NCBI RefSeq assembly: GCF_963666525.1
Contig: NZ_OY762905.1
Coordinates: 2,462,001 to 2,526,000, forward strand
Source of the DNA: an uncultured Cohaesibacter sp.
GTDB taxonomy: Bacteria > Pseudomonadota > Alphaproteobacteria > Rhizobiales > Cohaesibacteraceae
DNA length: 64,000 nucleotides
Direction of reading: 5' to 3'
The notes under the pieces are model-generated. The model saw nothing but the letters and a program-made list of their open reading frames with translations. It did no database searches and was not told the origin of the DNA. The position numbers and the translations under genes were made by a program. Shown piece after piece: positions 54,546 through 63,445 of this stretch. Position 1 is the first letter of the stretch; the number at the start of each line of letters is the position of its first letter.

Positions 54546-55361
54546 TCACTCTTTTTCAAGCTTGTCCAACTTGCCCAGTGTTTCGACGGTCGGCATCGAA
54601 ACCGCACTGTAGCCGGAATCGACAAACTGTACTTGCCCGGTCACCTTCCGTGAAAGGTCGGAGAGCAGATAAAGGGCCGCCCCGCCAACATCTTCGATGG
54701 TGCAGACATCCCGCAAGGGGCTGTTGTCGCGCTGGTAGCTGTACATCTGGCGGGCATCGGCAATACCGTTGCCTGCCAGTGTGCGAACTGGTCCGGCGGA
54801 GATGGCGTTGACCCGAATGCCAGATGGGCCGAAGTCATTGGCCAGATAGCGGACAGACGCTTCCAGACCGGCCTTGGCAACACCCATGACGTTATAGTTG
54901 GGCATCACGCGGGTAGAGCCGGCGTAGGTCAGAGTGATCATCGATCCGCCATTCGGCATCAGATCCGCTGCCCGTTTGGCCGCTTCGGTGAAGGAGAAGC
55001 AGGAAATGACCATCGTGCGGGAAAAATTGTCCCGTGAGGTGTCTGCATAGCGACCGCGCAATTCGCTCTTGTCGGAAAAACCGATGGCATGAACGATGAA
55101 GTCGATCGTGCCCCATTTTTCCTTGAGCGCCGCAAACACGGCATCCAGAGAGTCCAGATCCTCGACGTCACAAGGCAGGACAATGTCTGAATTGACTGAT
55201 TCTGCCAGCGGCTTGACCCGCTTGCCAAGAGCATCGCCCTGATAGGTGAAGGCGAGTTCGGCACCGTTGTCATGCAGCGCCTGGGAAATGCCCCAGGCGA
55301 TTGAATTGGCGTTCGCGACCCCCATGATCAGGCCGCGTTTTCCTTCCATAAGTCCACTCAT
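54546..55361 (-). CDS. fabI: Enoyl-[acyl-carrier-protein] reductase (NADH)
   Basis: FabI reduces trans-2-enoyl-ACP in the last step of the fatty acid elongation cycle; it is the target of triclosan and isoniazid-type inhibitors. The 271-residue SDR protein has GLIMGVANANSIAWGIS, DFIVHAIGF and the catalytic Y156-x6-K163 (YNVMGVAK), numbered as in E. coli. It follows fabB by 13 bp in a fabA-fabB-fabI operon, so it is dedicated in part to unsaturated fatty acid synthesis; other fabI copies may exist outside the window. Confidence 0.95.
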   Translation of the reverse strand: MSGLMEGKRGLIMGVANANSIAWGISQALHDNGAELAFTYQGDALGKRVKPLAESVNSDIVLPCDVEDLDSLDAVFAALKEKWGTIDFIVHAIGFSDKSELRGRYADTSRDNFSRTMVISCFSFTEAAKRAADLMPNGGSMITLTYAGSTRVMPNYNVMGVAKAGLEASVRYLANDFGPSGIRVNAISAGPVRTLAGNGIADARQMYSYQRDNSPLRDVCTIEDVGGAALYLLSDLSRKVTGQVQFVDSGYSAVSMPTVETLGKLDKLEKE

Positions 55362-55374
55362 GCTCAGGCAGCCC

Positions 55375-56592
55375 TTATCCGTTGTAGCGCTGGAAGATCA
55401 GCGTGGCGTTGGTGCCGCCAAAGCCGAAGCTGTTGGAAAGGGCAACGTCAATCGGCTTGTCGATGCGCTGGCGCACGATGTTCATGTCGGCAAAGTCCGG
55501 GTCGAGCTCGGTGATATGAGCGGATTCGCCAACGAACCCGGCCTGCATCATCAGCAGAGAGTAGATCGATTCCTGAACACCGGCAGCACCGAGCGAGTGG
55601 CCGGTGAGCGACTTGGTGGAGGCGATGTAAGGCTGATCACTGCCGAACACTTCGCGGATCGCGCCGATTTCAGCGGTATCGCCAACAGGGGTCGAGGTGC
55701 CATGGCAGTTGATATAGTCGACCTTCTCGGAGACGGTCGACATGGCCAGACGCATGCAGCGTTTTGCGCCTTCACCGCTCGGAGCCACCATGTCATAGCC
55801 GTCGGACGTTGCACCATAGCCAACGATTTCGGCATAGATCTTGGCGCCGCGAGCCTTGGCATGTTCCAGCTCTTCGACAACCAGCACACCAGCGCCACCG
55901 GCAATGGCGAAACCGTCACGGGAAACGTCATAGGCACGGGAAGCGGTTGCCGGAGTGTCATTGTATTTCGAGGTCATGGCACCCATGGCGTCGAACAGGT
56001 TGGACATGGTCCAGTCGAGATCTTCGTGGCCACCGGCAAAGATGATGTCCTGCTTGCCGAACTGGATCAGTTCATAGGCGTTGCCGATGCAGTGTGCCGA
56101 GGTCGAGCAGGCCGAAGAGATCGAATAGTTGACTCCGTGGATCTTGAACCAAGTGGCAAGGGTTGCCGATGCGGTCGAGGACATGGCCTTTGGCACGGCG
56201 AACGGCCCGATGCGTTTCGGGGAGCCATTGGTGCGGGTGATGTCGGCAGCCTGCACGACGGTCTGGGTGGATGGACCGCCAGACCCCATGATGATGCCGG
56301 TGCGCTCGTTGGTGATGTCGCTCTCTTCCAGACCGGAATCGGCGATGGCCTGCTTCATGGCAACATGGTTCCATTCGCCGCCCTTGGACAGGAAGCGCTT
56401 CGCACGCCGGTCAACGAGATCGGTGGTGTCGATGTCCGGGGCGCCCCAGACCTGACAGCGGAATCCATGATCGGCAAAATCCTGAGAGAAGGAAATACCG
56501 GATTTTGCATCGCGCAGGGATGCGGTAACGGCTTCGGCATCGTTGCCGATGGAGGAAACAATACCCAAGCCGGAAATGACTACACGTCTCAT
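55375..56592 (-). CDS. fabB: 3-oxoacyl-[acyl-carrier-protein] synthase I
   Basis: FabB is the condensing enzyme needed to elongate cis-3-decenoyl-ACP to unsaturated fatty acids. The 405-residue protein starts [16 protein letters not shown] and has the Cys-His-His triad: C162 in [10 protein letters not shown], His in [11 protein letters not shown], His in TGHSLGAAG, plus [14 protein letters not shown] 56592 has GAGG nine bases upstream; a longer frame to 56682 lacks support. Downstream of fabA with an unusual 291-bp gap containing a hairpin. Confidence 0.96.
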   Translation of the reverse strand: MRRVVISGLGIVSSIGNDAEAVTASLRDAKSGISFSQDFADHGFRCQVWGAPDIDTTDLVDRRAKRFLSKGGEWNHVAMKQAIADSGLEESDITNERTGIIMGSGGPSTQTVVQAADITRTNGSPKRIGPFAVPKAMSSTASATLATWFKIHGVNYSISSACSTSAHCIGNAYELIQFGKQDIIFAGGHEDLDWTMSNLFDAMGAMTSKYNDTPATASRAYDVSRDGFAIAGGAGVLVVEELEHAKARGAKIYAEIVGYGATSDGYDMVAPSGEGAKRCMRLAMSTVSEKVDYINCHGTSTPVGDTAEIGAIREVFGSDQPYIASTKSLTGHSLGAAGVQESIYSLLMMQAGFVGESAHITELDPDFADMNIVRQRIDKPIDVALSNSFGFGGTNATLIFQRYNG

Positions 56593-56883
56593 AATCGGGG
56601 CCTCACTGTAAATTCGGGGCTCAATTCGCCAGGTCATGTTATGGAAGCGCCGTGTACGACGCCATGACCGAATTAATCTCACTTGATATGTGTTCTTGCC
56701 AGCGGCTGCAACACCTCTATAAGGCCTTATTTCATCAAAAGGTCTTCAAGAGGTGTCCTGAGGCTGATTCAATGAGCCAGAAAAGGGTCGTAAACGTGGC
56801 ACGAGAAGACCTGTCTGGCCTTTTCCTGTCTTTTGTCCGGATCCCTTTTCGGCTCCAAGCCCCGCAGCCCGGAACGGTCCGGC
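56593..56883. other. fabA-fabB intergenic region
   Basis: About 291 bp, long for two genes of one pathway on the same strand. It contains the hairpin 56711-56756 and no recognisable gene, so fabB-fabI may have its own promoter or a processed leader. Confidence 0.4.
56711..56756 (-). repeat. Hairpin between fabA and fabB
   Basis: ACACCTCT (56711-56718) and AGAGGTGT (56749-56756) pair perfectly over 8 bp; the loop contains AAGGCCTT and a facing AAGGTC that can extend the stem with a G-U pair. No T-run follows. It could attenuate or process the fab transcript. Confidence 0.5.
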
Positions 56884-57393
56884 TCAGGCGTCCTTGAAGG
56901 CTCCGACGCGCAGATCCTTGGCAACGAAAACGACTTCGCCGTCGGCCTTCACCCAGCCGTCGCCAATGCTCAGATTGAGGCGGCCTTTCATGACGCGTTT
57001 GAAGTCAACGCCAAATTCCACCAGCTTGGTCTTGGGCGTGATCATGCCCGAGAATTTGATCTCGCCAACGGAGATCGCACGGCCCTTGCCCTCAAGACCC
57101 AACCAACCAAGATAGAAACCGGTCATCTGCCACAAGGCATCAAGACCAAGGCAGCCAGGCATGACAGGGTCACCGGCAAAGTGGCAATCAAAGAACCAGC
57201 GCTCCGGGTTGATGTCATATTCAGCGCGGATCATGCCCTTGTTGTGCTCGCCGCCTTCTTCGGAAATGTGGGTGATCCGATCCAGCATCAGCATCGGTGG
57301 CAGTGGCAACTGAGGATTACCAGGGCCGAACATTTCGCCGCGGCTGCAGGTTAGAATTTCTTCATAGGTGTAGCTGGATTGGCGCTGTTCCAT
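56884..57393 (-). CDS. fabA: 3-hydroxydecanoyl-[acyl-carrier-protein] dehydratase/isomerase
   Basis: FabA dehydrates 3-hydroxydecanoyl-ACP and isomerises trans-2 to cis-3-decenoyl-ACP, the branch point to unsaturated fatty acids. The 169-residue hot-dog protein has the catalytic pair H71 ([11 protein letters not shown]) and D85 (CLGLDALW), with PPMLMLDRI and [12 protein letters not shown]. Length and residues match E. coli FabA closely. A GGATAAGAG-type site and a small CCACCC/GGGTGG stem (57422-57441) lie in its leader. It is divergent from irr, which suggests iron-linked control of membrane lipid, though no Irr box is evident. Confidence 0.97.
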   Translation of the reverse strand: MEQRQSSYTYEEILTCSRGEMFGPGNPQLPLPPMLMLDRITHISEEGGEHNKGMIRAEYDINPERWFFDCHFAGDPVMPGCLGLDALWQMTGFYLGWLGLEGKGRAISVGEIKFSGMITPKTKLVEFGVDFKRVMKGRLNLSIGDGWVKADGEVVFVAKDLRVGAFKDA

Positions 57394-57989
57394 ACGGTTT
57401 CCACTCTTATCCTTCTTCTATCCACCCATCCTTGAGGGTGGCATAGTCTAACGCGCAGGATCCGGGAGACGGTTCCCCGCAAAGGGAAGGTGCAGGCCCG
57501 ATCCTGTCTCTTTGTACGCACTTGGCCATGTTGATCGCAAGTTTACTCTTCGTGCTAAGCTTATAGCCTGTTATGGGCACAAGCACTAGGCGTGCAAACG
57601 ATTAAGTTAACATTTGAAAGCTGCATTTGAGGCGGGCCGGACCCGTGCGGCCTGCTGCGTACGTTCAAGGGGTCTTTCCTGCCTTTCATTTAGATTGAAG
57701 CGCGAAGTCTTTCAAGCCGGTTACGCACATTTGCCACGTGCGAGCGGAGGGATTTCGGAACAAGGAGCTTGCAATCATTCAAATATTGAGAAAAGAAATG
57801 GAAATAGAGTAGAAATTATTGGTTCTAAGGGATGATTTCTATGCGATTTTCCTTAGTTGTCTTGCCGATTGGGCCAAAAAGCTCTATATCTTTTCCATCC
57901 GATCTGATCGCAAAAGGCCCTTTCGGGGAAGGCGCGAGAGGACTTGCTACACACGTGATCAGGTGAAACGAATATCAAGGACCAATGCC
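57394..57989. other. Divergent region, fabA / irr
   Basis: About 596 bp, the longest gap in the window. It holds a small hairpin in the fabA leader (57422-57441), a possible irr promoter (57862-57890) and an imperfect TAGAA-N8-TTCTA repeat (57810-57827). No gene or RNA was recognised. Confidence 0.45.
57862..57890 (+). promoter_or_regulatory. Possible irr promoter
   Basis: TTGCCG (57862-57867), 17 bp and TATATC (57885-57890), about 100 bp upstream of the irr ATG. By eye. Confidence 0.35.
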
Positions 57990-58418
57990 ATGACCTCACA
58001 GCTCCATAAATTCGATAAGCGGTCCGCTCGGGATATGCTTGTGGGAGCAGGGCTGCGCCCGACACGCCAAAGATTGTCCCTCGCCGAATTGCTGTTTGCC
58101 AAGGGTGATCGCCATGTTTCGGCGGAGCGTTTGCACGAGGAAGCGGAACGGGTCAATGTTTCCGTCTCTCTGGCTACAGTCTACAACACGCTGCATCAGT
58201 TCACGGAAGCCGGTCTGCTGCGTGAAGTGGCAGTAGAGGGAACGAAAACCTATTTTGATACAAACGTTTCCGACCACTATCACTTCTTCATGGAAGACGA
58301 GGGCAAGGTTGTCGACATTCCCGGCGGAATGCGCGTTTCCGAATTGCCGGAAGTCCCGGAGGGCATGGAAATCACCCGTGTCGACGTCGTGGTTCGTCTG
58401 CGCAAGAAGTCCTGCTAA
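57990..58418 (+). CDS. irr: Fur-family iron response regulator Irr, HYH variant
   Basis: Irr is the alphaproteobacterial regulator that senses iron through heme availability and is active when iron is low. From ATG 57990 (AAGGA nine bases upstream) it has 142 residues: winged helix with GLRPTRQRLSLAELLF and SLATVYNTLHQFTEAGLL, then KTYFDTNVSDHYHFF. The HHH motif implicated in heme binding reads H96-Y97-H98, and the N-terminal Cys-Pro heme regulatory motif of Bradyrhizobium is absent. The ending EITRVDVVVRLRKK is Irr-like. Start codons further upstream are unsupported. Divergent from the fabA operon. Confidence 0.88.
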   Translation: MTSQLHKFDKRSARDMLVGAGLRPTRQRLSLAELLFAKGDRHVSAERLHEEAERVNVSVSLATVYNTLHQFTEAGLLREVAVEGTKTYFDTNVSDHYHFFMEDEGKVVDIPGGMRVSELPEVPEGMEITRVDVVVRLRKKSC

Positions 58419-58847
58419 TCCAACAGATTGATGTCGGGATACCTTGACCATCTGCCTGCGGCAGGGGGCTCGATCCCGTATGGTTGTCTGCGAACTCCAA
58501 GCCCTGTGCCGGATCCTGTCTCCATGTAACAAGACCGGAATGTCTTCCCCTGTCGGGCCTTTGGCGTGACAGATGGGGTACTCTCCGGGTTTTATCCGCT
58601 CACCGGCCGGTGACAACCAGCACTCCGCTACCTCTGGCATTCTGGCAAGGACGGGTGGCAACATCGCTGCAAGGGCGAACCTTTCCCCAGCCGGAGCTGA
58701 TGAAATATCTCTTGCGGCAGTATGTCTCAGAACGGCAGCCCGAACCATGCGTGGCGATCGGCGCAGCGGTATCGCGGCTATGGGTTTTCCCATTCCGGAT
58801 AGACGAACGGGGGCCGAGGCCCCCGATGTCGATGGACGCAGGCGACG
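58419..58847. other. Intergenic region irr / corC
   Basis: About 429 bp between two convergent genes. It contains the hairpin at 58808-58825. Several open frames cross it on both strands, but none gives a recognisable protein. Confidence 0.4.
58808..58825 (-). terminator. GC-rich hairpin after corC
   Basis: CGGGGGC (58808-58814) and GCCCCCG (58819-58825) form a perfect stem around CGAG, 22 bp after the corC stop. There is no T-run, so it is a weak or Rho-assisted terminator at best. Confidence 0.5.
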
Positions 58848-60017
58848 CTATTCGGCAGCTGCGTCACTCTTGTGATCCTGTTTCGCCGCTTCGGGGTCCG
58901 CTTCCGAACCGCGATGCAGCGTGAAGGTGCGCTTGATCGGCTTCTTGGTCGGCTTGAAGCGGATCTTGACCCGACGAATGCGCCTGCGGTCTGCTTCCAT
59001 GATCTCGAATTCCAGGCCATCCTTGACGGTGATCAGCTCGCCTCGGACAGGAATGCGGCCGATGAGCATAAAGATGAAGCCGCCAAGCGTATCGACATCT
59101 TCCATCGAAACTTCGTCGAACGGCAGCGGCGTGCCGATTGCCTCGATCACATCATCAAGCTCTGCCTTGGCGTCCGCTATGAACAGGTTCGGACCGGCAC
59201 TGGCGATGAAGACCTCGTCCTCGTCGTCATGCTCGTCCTCGATGTCACCGACAACCGTCTCGACCACGTCTTCCAGTGATACCAGCCCATCGGTGCCGCC
59301 ATACTCGTCGATGACCAGTGCCATCTGGGTACGGGCCGCCCGCATCGTCGCCATCAGGTCGATGGCTTGCATCGAGGGTGGCACGAACAGCACGTCGCGG
59401 ATGACACCGAGATCCTTGAGTGGGCGATCCAGGTTGATGTTGGATAGGGTACGCGGCATGTTGGTCAGCGTCTGTACCGTATCCGAAGCGTAATGGACAC
59501 TGGCCGATGAGCCTTCCATGGAATCGAGCGCCGGGCTTTCTGTTTCCTCCGGAATGCTGCATTCCTTGGTCAGGAGCGACAGTACGTCCTTGATGTGAAC
59601 CATTCCCACCGGGTCATCGAGGGTTTCCCGATAGACCGGCAATCGCGAATGGCCGACATCCTGATAGACCGCCAGCAATGTTCCCAATGAGACGGCGTCC
59701 TCGACCGCATCGATATCGGCGCGCGGAACCATGACGTCGCTGACCCGCATCTCTCTCAGTTCGAGAATGTTGCGCAGCATCGCCTTTTCCTCGGCGGAAA
59801 AGGTCTGGTCATTGTTGTTCTCGTCGGCCAGCGCCCCTTCCATTTGGGAGCGCAGCGAAGGATTGGTCAGGCCTGACATCCAGCCTTGAACCAGCCGGGA
59901 AAACCAGTTCTGTCGCGGTTGGTGTGGGTCCGCGTCAGCGCTGTCTGTCTTGGTGTCATTCGCAGGCCTGTCGGCCTTGGAAGACGTCGTCGATAAAGAA
60001 GGGTCGGGGTCGTTCAT
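58848..60017 (-). CDS. CorC/HlyC family CBS-domain protein
   Basis: Cytosolic protein with paired CBS domains and a C-terminal CorC_HlyC (TerC-associated) domain, linked to Mg/Co handling and here in the ybeZYX-like cluster. The 389-residue product has a polar N-terminus, CBS 1 (VSDVMVPRADIDAVE ... HSRLPVYRETLDDPVGMVHIKDV), CBS 2 (VPPSMQAIDLMATMRAARTQMALVIDEYGGTDGLVS) with adenosyl-type loops, and the C-terminal domain (VDTLGGFIFMLIGRIPVRGE). No DUF21 membrane part, so it is the CorC/YbeX type. Normally followed by lnt; here lnt lies 8 kb away beyond other genes. Confidence 0.92.
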   Translation of the reverse strand: MNDPDPSLSTTSSKADRPANDTKTDSADADPHQPRQNWFSRLVQGWMSGLTNPSLRSQMEGALADENNNDQTFSAEEKAMLRNILELREMRVSDVMVPRADIDAVEDAVSLGTLLAVYQDVGHSRLPVYRETLDDPVGMVHIKDVLSLLTKECSIPEETESPALDSMEGSSASVHYASDTVQTLTNMPRTLSNINLDRPLKDLGVIRDVLFVPPSMQAIDLMATMRAARTQMALVIDEYGGTDGLVSLEDVVETVVGDIEDEHDDEDEVFIASAGPNLFIADAKAELDDVIEAIGTPLPFDEVSMEDVDTLGGFIFMLIGRIPVRGELITVKDGLEFEIMEADRRRIRRVKIRFKPTKKPIKRTFTLHRGSEADPEAAKQDHKSDAAAE

Positions 60018-60101
60018 GCTCGTTCCGGCGCACAGGCCGCCTCACGCGGCAGCGCTCTCAATGCAGTTGCAACAAATGGGACAGACGAATGTGTCATTCG
60101 A

Positions 60102-60632
60102 TCAGTCCATAATATCCAGAGGGATGGTTCCCTCATAAGGATTGGGTAGTCCCAGCTTCGCCAGAATCGCAATCTCGACGCTTTCCATCTTGTCTGCTTC
60201 ATCCGGCTCTATGTGATCATACCCCAGGAGATGTAAAAAACCATGTAAACACAAATGTGTCAGGTGATCACGGATTTCAACCCCCAGTTCGGCGGATTCT
60301 CGCTCTACGGTTTCATAGGCGAAAACGATATCGCCGAGCATCGGTCCGAAGACCTCGGCGTCTTCGTCAATCGGAAAGGACAGCACGTTGGTAGCCTTGT
60401 CCTTGCCGCGATGTTCGGCGTTGAGAATGCGAATGGCCGCATCGTCGGTGAACACCAGCGAAACTTCGCTGTCGGGCAGAAAGGTAATGCCCTCTTGCTC
60501 GATCACATGGCGCAATCCGGCGTCAAGCGCGCGTTCGATGACAGCCTCCAGATCTGGCATGGCCTGCCAGATCTCGGCTTCGACGAGCAAATCACGGCTC
60601 AGGCTGACCGGCAGGGATGGGGGCGTGCTCAT
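60102..60632 (-). CDS. ybeY: Endoribonuclease YbeY
   Basis: YbeY is a metal-dependent RNase for 16S rRNA 3'-end maturation and ribosome quality control. The 176-residue protein has the zinc motif HGFLHLLGYDH preceded by HLCL, giving the HxxxHxxxxxH triad, and ATNVLSFP and LGDIVFA-type family motifs. Its start overlaps the phoH stop by 4 bp (ATGA), showing coupling. Follows phoH and precedes corC by 84 bp. Confidence 0.96.
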   Translation of the reverse strand: MSTPPSLPVSLSRDLLVEAEIWQAMPDLEAVIERALDAGLRHVIEQEGITFLPDSEVSLVFTDDAAIRILNAEHRGKDKATNVLSFPIDEDAEVFGPMLGDIVFAYETVERESAELGVEIRDHLTHLCLHGFLHLLGYDHIEPDEADKMESVEIAILAKLGLPNPYEGTIPLDIMD

Positions 60633-61849
60633 GCCTCATCCTCATCGTAGATGGCCTCGTCCGATGCTCCGGCATAGTCTGCCGGGGTCAGATGCTCTTC
60701 CACTTCCAGCTTGTGCATGCGCTCACGGCCGAGCACCCGGCGGGCCTTGGCGCGGCGACGGGAATCCTCGTCATAGGCATTGACGATACGGGCCACCAGC
60801 TCATGGCGGACCACATCCTTGGCCGTGAATTGTACGCGCACGATCGACGGGATGTCGGCAAGCAGCTCCATGGCCTGAACCAGACCGGACAACTCGCCGC
60901 TCGGCAGGTCGATCTGGCTGGGGTCGCCGGTGACGATCATTTTCGAATTCTCACCAAGGCGGGTCAGGAACATCTTCATCTGCATCGATGTGGTGTTCTG
61001 GGCCTCGTCGAGAATGACCGCGGCATTGGAAAGCGTCCGGCCACGCATGAAGGCGAGCGGCGCGATCTCGATGACCTTGGCTTCGATTTCACGCTCGACC
61101 TTGTCGGCGGGCATCATGTCGTAAAGAGCGTCATAAAGCGGTCGCAGATAGGGATCGACCTTTTCCTTCATGTCGCCGGGCAGGAAGCCGAGGCGTTCGC
61201 CAGCTTCCACTGCAGGGCGGGAGAGGATGATCCGCTCCACCACGCCACGCTCCAGAAGGGCAGCGGCATAGGCGACAGCCAGATAGGTTTTGCCGGTACC
61301 GGCCGGGCCAGTGCCGAAGATCAGGTCTGCCCTGTCCATGGCGCGGATATAGGCATCCTGCGTTGCCGTCCGGGCTGTCAGCTTCTTCTTGCGCGTGGCA
61401 ATCTGGGCAAAATGCATCTTGCCTGCGCCGTCGGCATTGTCCGGCATCAACTGCGGCAGCACCAGCTGGTCGTCCGAGGCTTCGGCCATGCGGATGGCGC
61501 CGTCGACGTCGGCCTGCTCGATCACTTCACCTTCCTGCAGGCGGTAGTAGAGGGAATCGAGCACCCGCTTGGCCTGATCGCACAGATCGCTCGGCCCCTT
61601 GATGGTCACCCGGTTGCCGCGTGCGATGGCTTCAATGCCCATCTTCTGTTCGATGCGCGCAAGATTCTGGTCATACTCGCCGAACAGGTCGGCTGCCAGA
61701 CGGTTGTCATCATAAGACAGGACGATATGGCCCATGTCGGACGCTGCGGACAAGGCCTGACTGGCCGCCGGATCCCAGCTCTTCTTGAATTCTTTCGACT
61801 TGTAAGTCCTGTCCCGGTTTTTGCTTTTATCGCGACGCTGATCGCTCAA
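60629..61849 (-). CDS. phoH: PhoH family ATPase
   Basis: PhoH-like protein (YbeZ) with an RNA-binding N-terminal region and a superfamily 1-type ATPase domain; partner of YbeY in ribosome/RNA work. The 406-residue product has Walker A GPAGTGKT, Walker B VILDEAQN, and TGDPSQIDLP. The first codon is TTG (61847-61849) with AAGGGA seven bases upstream; there is no equally supported ATG before M39. 4-bp overlap with ybeY. Part of miaB-phoH-ybeY-corC. Confidence 0.92.
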   Translation of the reverse strand: MSDQRRDKSKNRDRTYKSKEFKKSWDPAASQALSAASDMGHIVLSYDDNRLAADLFGEYDQNLARIEQKMGIEAIARGNRVTIKGPSDLCDQAKRVLDSLYYRLQEGEVIEQADVDGAIRMAEASDDQLVLPQLMPDNADGAGKMHFAQIATRKKKLTARTATQDAYIRAMDRADLIFGTGPAGTGKTYLAVAYAAALLERGVVERIILSRPAVEAGERLGFLPGDMKEKVDPYLRPLYDALYDMMPADKVEREIEAKVIEIAPLAFMRGRTLSNAAVILDEAQNTTSMQMKMFLTRLGENSKMIVTGDPSQIDLPSGELSGLVQAMELLADIPSIVRVQFTAKDVVRHELVARIVNAYDEDSRRRAKARRVLGRERMHKLEVEEHLTPADYAGASDEAIYDEDEA

Positions 61850-61912
61850 ACGCTTATCCCTTCAAACCAAATTGAACCTTGAGACAACCATTCGGCATGC
61901 TACGGCCCTTTG

Positions 61913-63340
61913 TCATGGCCGATTGATCATGGTGCCAAACAGACTGTTGCTTCCCAGAGTATCCACTTTAACTGTGACAATTTCACCAATCAATTCTTCG
62001 TCTGCATCCACTTGCACAGCCTGCAGCCAGGGCGACTTGCCGACCAGCTGGCCCGGCTCGCGTCCCTTGCGCTCCAGAAGCACGGTCATTTCCGTGCCGA
62101 CCTTGGACGCATTGAAATCCTTCTGCTGCTGGTTGAGCAGCTCCTGCAAACGATAGAGGCGCTCGGACTTGACCGCTTCTTCAACCTGCTCCTCGCTGTC
62201 GGCCGCCGGCGTGCCGGGGCGCGGCGAATATTTGAAGCTGAAGGCCGAAGCATAGGTTACCTCGCGCACGATGCGCATGGTGTCCTCGAAGTCCTCGTCC
62301 GTCTCGCCGGGAAAACCGACGATGAAATCGCCTGAAAGGGCAATGTCTGGCCGCGCTGTACGGATCCGGTCGATGAGGCGGACATAGTCGTCATATGTGT
62401 GCTGGCGATTCATCGCCTTCAGCACACGGTCCGACCCCGCCTGAACCGGCAGATGCAGATAAGGCATCAGGATGTCGAGATCCCGATGGGCTGCCATCAG
62501 GCTGTCGTCCATGTCGCGCGGATGGCTGGTGGTATAGCGCAGCCGGTCGATGCCGTCTACTTCGGCAAGCCGGAACAGCAGTTCACCAAGGCCCCAATCG
62601 CCGCCATCCGGGCTTTCGCCGTGATAGGCGTTGACATTCTGCCCAAGCAGCGAAAGCTCACGCACCCCGGCAGCAGCCAGCTTTTCCGCTTCATGCAGGA
62701 TCTGGCTGACAGGGCGCGAAACCTCGGCACCGCGGGTATAGGGCACGACACAGAAACTGCAGAATTTGTCGCAACCTTCCTGAACGGTCAGGAAGGCGCT
62801 GACGCCGCGCTTGCGGGTGACGTCCTTGCGGGCATCGGGCAGAACCGCGAACTTGTCCTCAAGCGGGAAGTCGGTTTCCAACACGCGCTCGCCATGGCCT
62901 GCCTTGTCGAGCAGGTCGGGCAGCTTGTGATAGGCCTGAGGCCCCACCACCAGATCAACCACGGGGGCTCGACGGATGATTTCCTGCCCTTCGGCCTGGG
63001 CTACACATCCGGCGATGCCGATTTTCATGTCGCCCTTGCCGTCCCTTGCCCGCTTCTCCTTGACCTGACGAATGCGGCCAAGCTCGGAATAGACTTTCTC
63101 TGCGGCCTTCTCGCGAATATGGCAGGTGTTGAGGATCACCAGATCCGCATCTTCCATGGTTTCGGTCGGGCTGTATCCCTTGGTCGCCAGGCTGTCCATC
63201 ATCCGGTTGGAATCATAGACGTTCATCTGGCAGCCATAGGTTTTCACAAAGACTTTCTTGTCTTCAAAAGCAGTCATATCGGGCTTGTCCGGGTCTCGTT
63301 CGTGTCTCAGAGCGTCAGGGGGCTCGGGAAGGTCAGTCAT
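61913..63340 (-). CDS. miaB: tRNA-2-methylthio-N6-dimethylallyladenosine synthase MiaB
   Basis: MiaB is a radical-SAM methylthiotransferase that makes ms2i6A at position 37 of tRNAs reading codons starting with U. The 475-residue protein has the N-terminal UPF0004 domain with three Cys for one 4Fe-4S cluster ([20 protein letters not shown]), the radical-SAM CDKFCSFC for the second, [10 protein letters not shown], and a C-terminal TRAM domain. Full length. It lies 63 bp upstream of phoH in the conserved cluster. Confidence 0.97.
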   Translation of the reverse strand: MTDLPEPPDALRHERDPDKPDMTAFEDKKVFVKTYGCQMNVYDSNRMMDSLATKGYSPTETMEDADLVILNTCHIREKAAEKVYSELGRIRQVKEKRARDGKGDMKIGIAGCVAQAEGQEIIRRAPVVDLVVGPQAYHKLPDLLDKAGHGERVLETDFPLEDKFAVLPDARKDVTRKRGVSAFLTVQEGCDKFCSFCVVPYTRGAEVSRPVSQILHEAEKLAAAGVRELSLLGQNVNAYHGESPDGGDWGLGELLFRLAEVDGIDRLRYTTSHPRDMDDSLMAAHRDLDILMPYLHLPVQAGSDRVLKAMNRQHTYDDYVRLIDRIRTARPDIALSGDFIVGFPGETDEDFEDTMRIVREVTYASAFSFKYSPRPGTPAADSEEQVEEAVKSERLYRLQELLNQQQKDFNASKVGTEMTVLLERKGREPGQLVGKSPWLQAVQVDADEELIGEIVTVKVDTLGSNSLFGTMINRP

Positions 63341-63445
63341 TTTTCAGAGCAAAGCCTGTAGCGCGTTTTCCCGTTCTTGCAAAGGGAAAAGGGCTGAAAT
63401 TGGCCCGTAAAGGTCGCGATTTGGTGAATCCGTTGCCAAAGAACA

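Noticed and set aside
57810-57827. Irr/ICE-like box TAGAA-N8-TTCTA upstream of irr
   Set aside because: As I recall it, the iron-control element has TTTAGAA and TTCTAAA arms with a short spacer; here the arms are 5 bp and the spacing is 8, so chance is likely.
58484-58924. Gene in the irr-corC gap
   Set aside because: Frames on both strands run into neighbouring genes and show random-like composition without motifs.
60617-61882. 421-codon open frame antisense to phoH
   Set aside because: PhoH motifs are on the minus strand; the plus-strand frame is a shadow of high-GC codon use.
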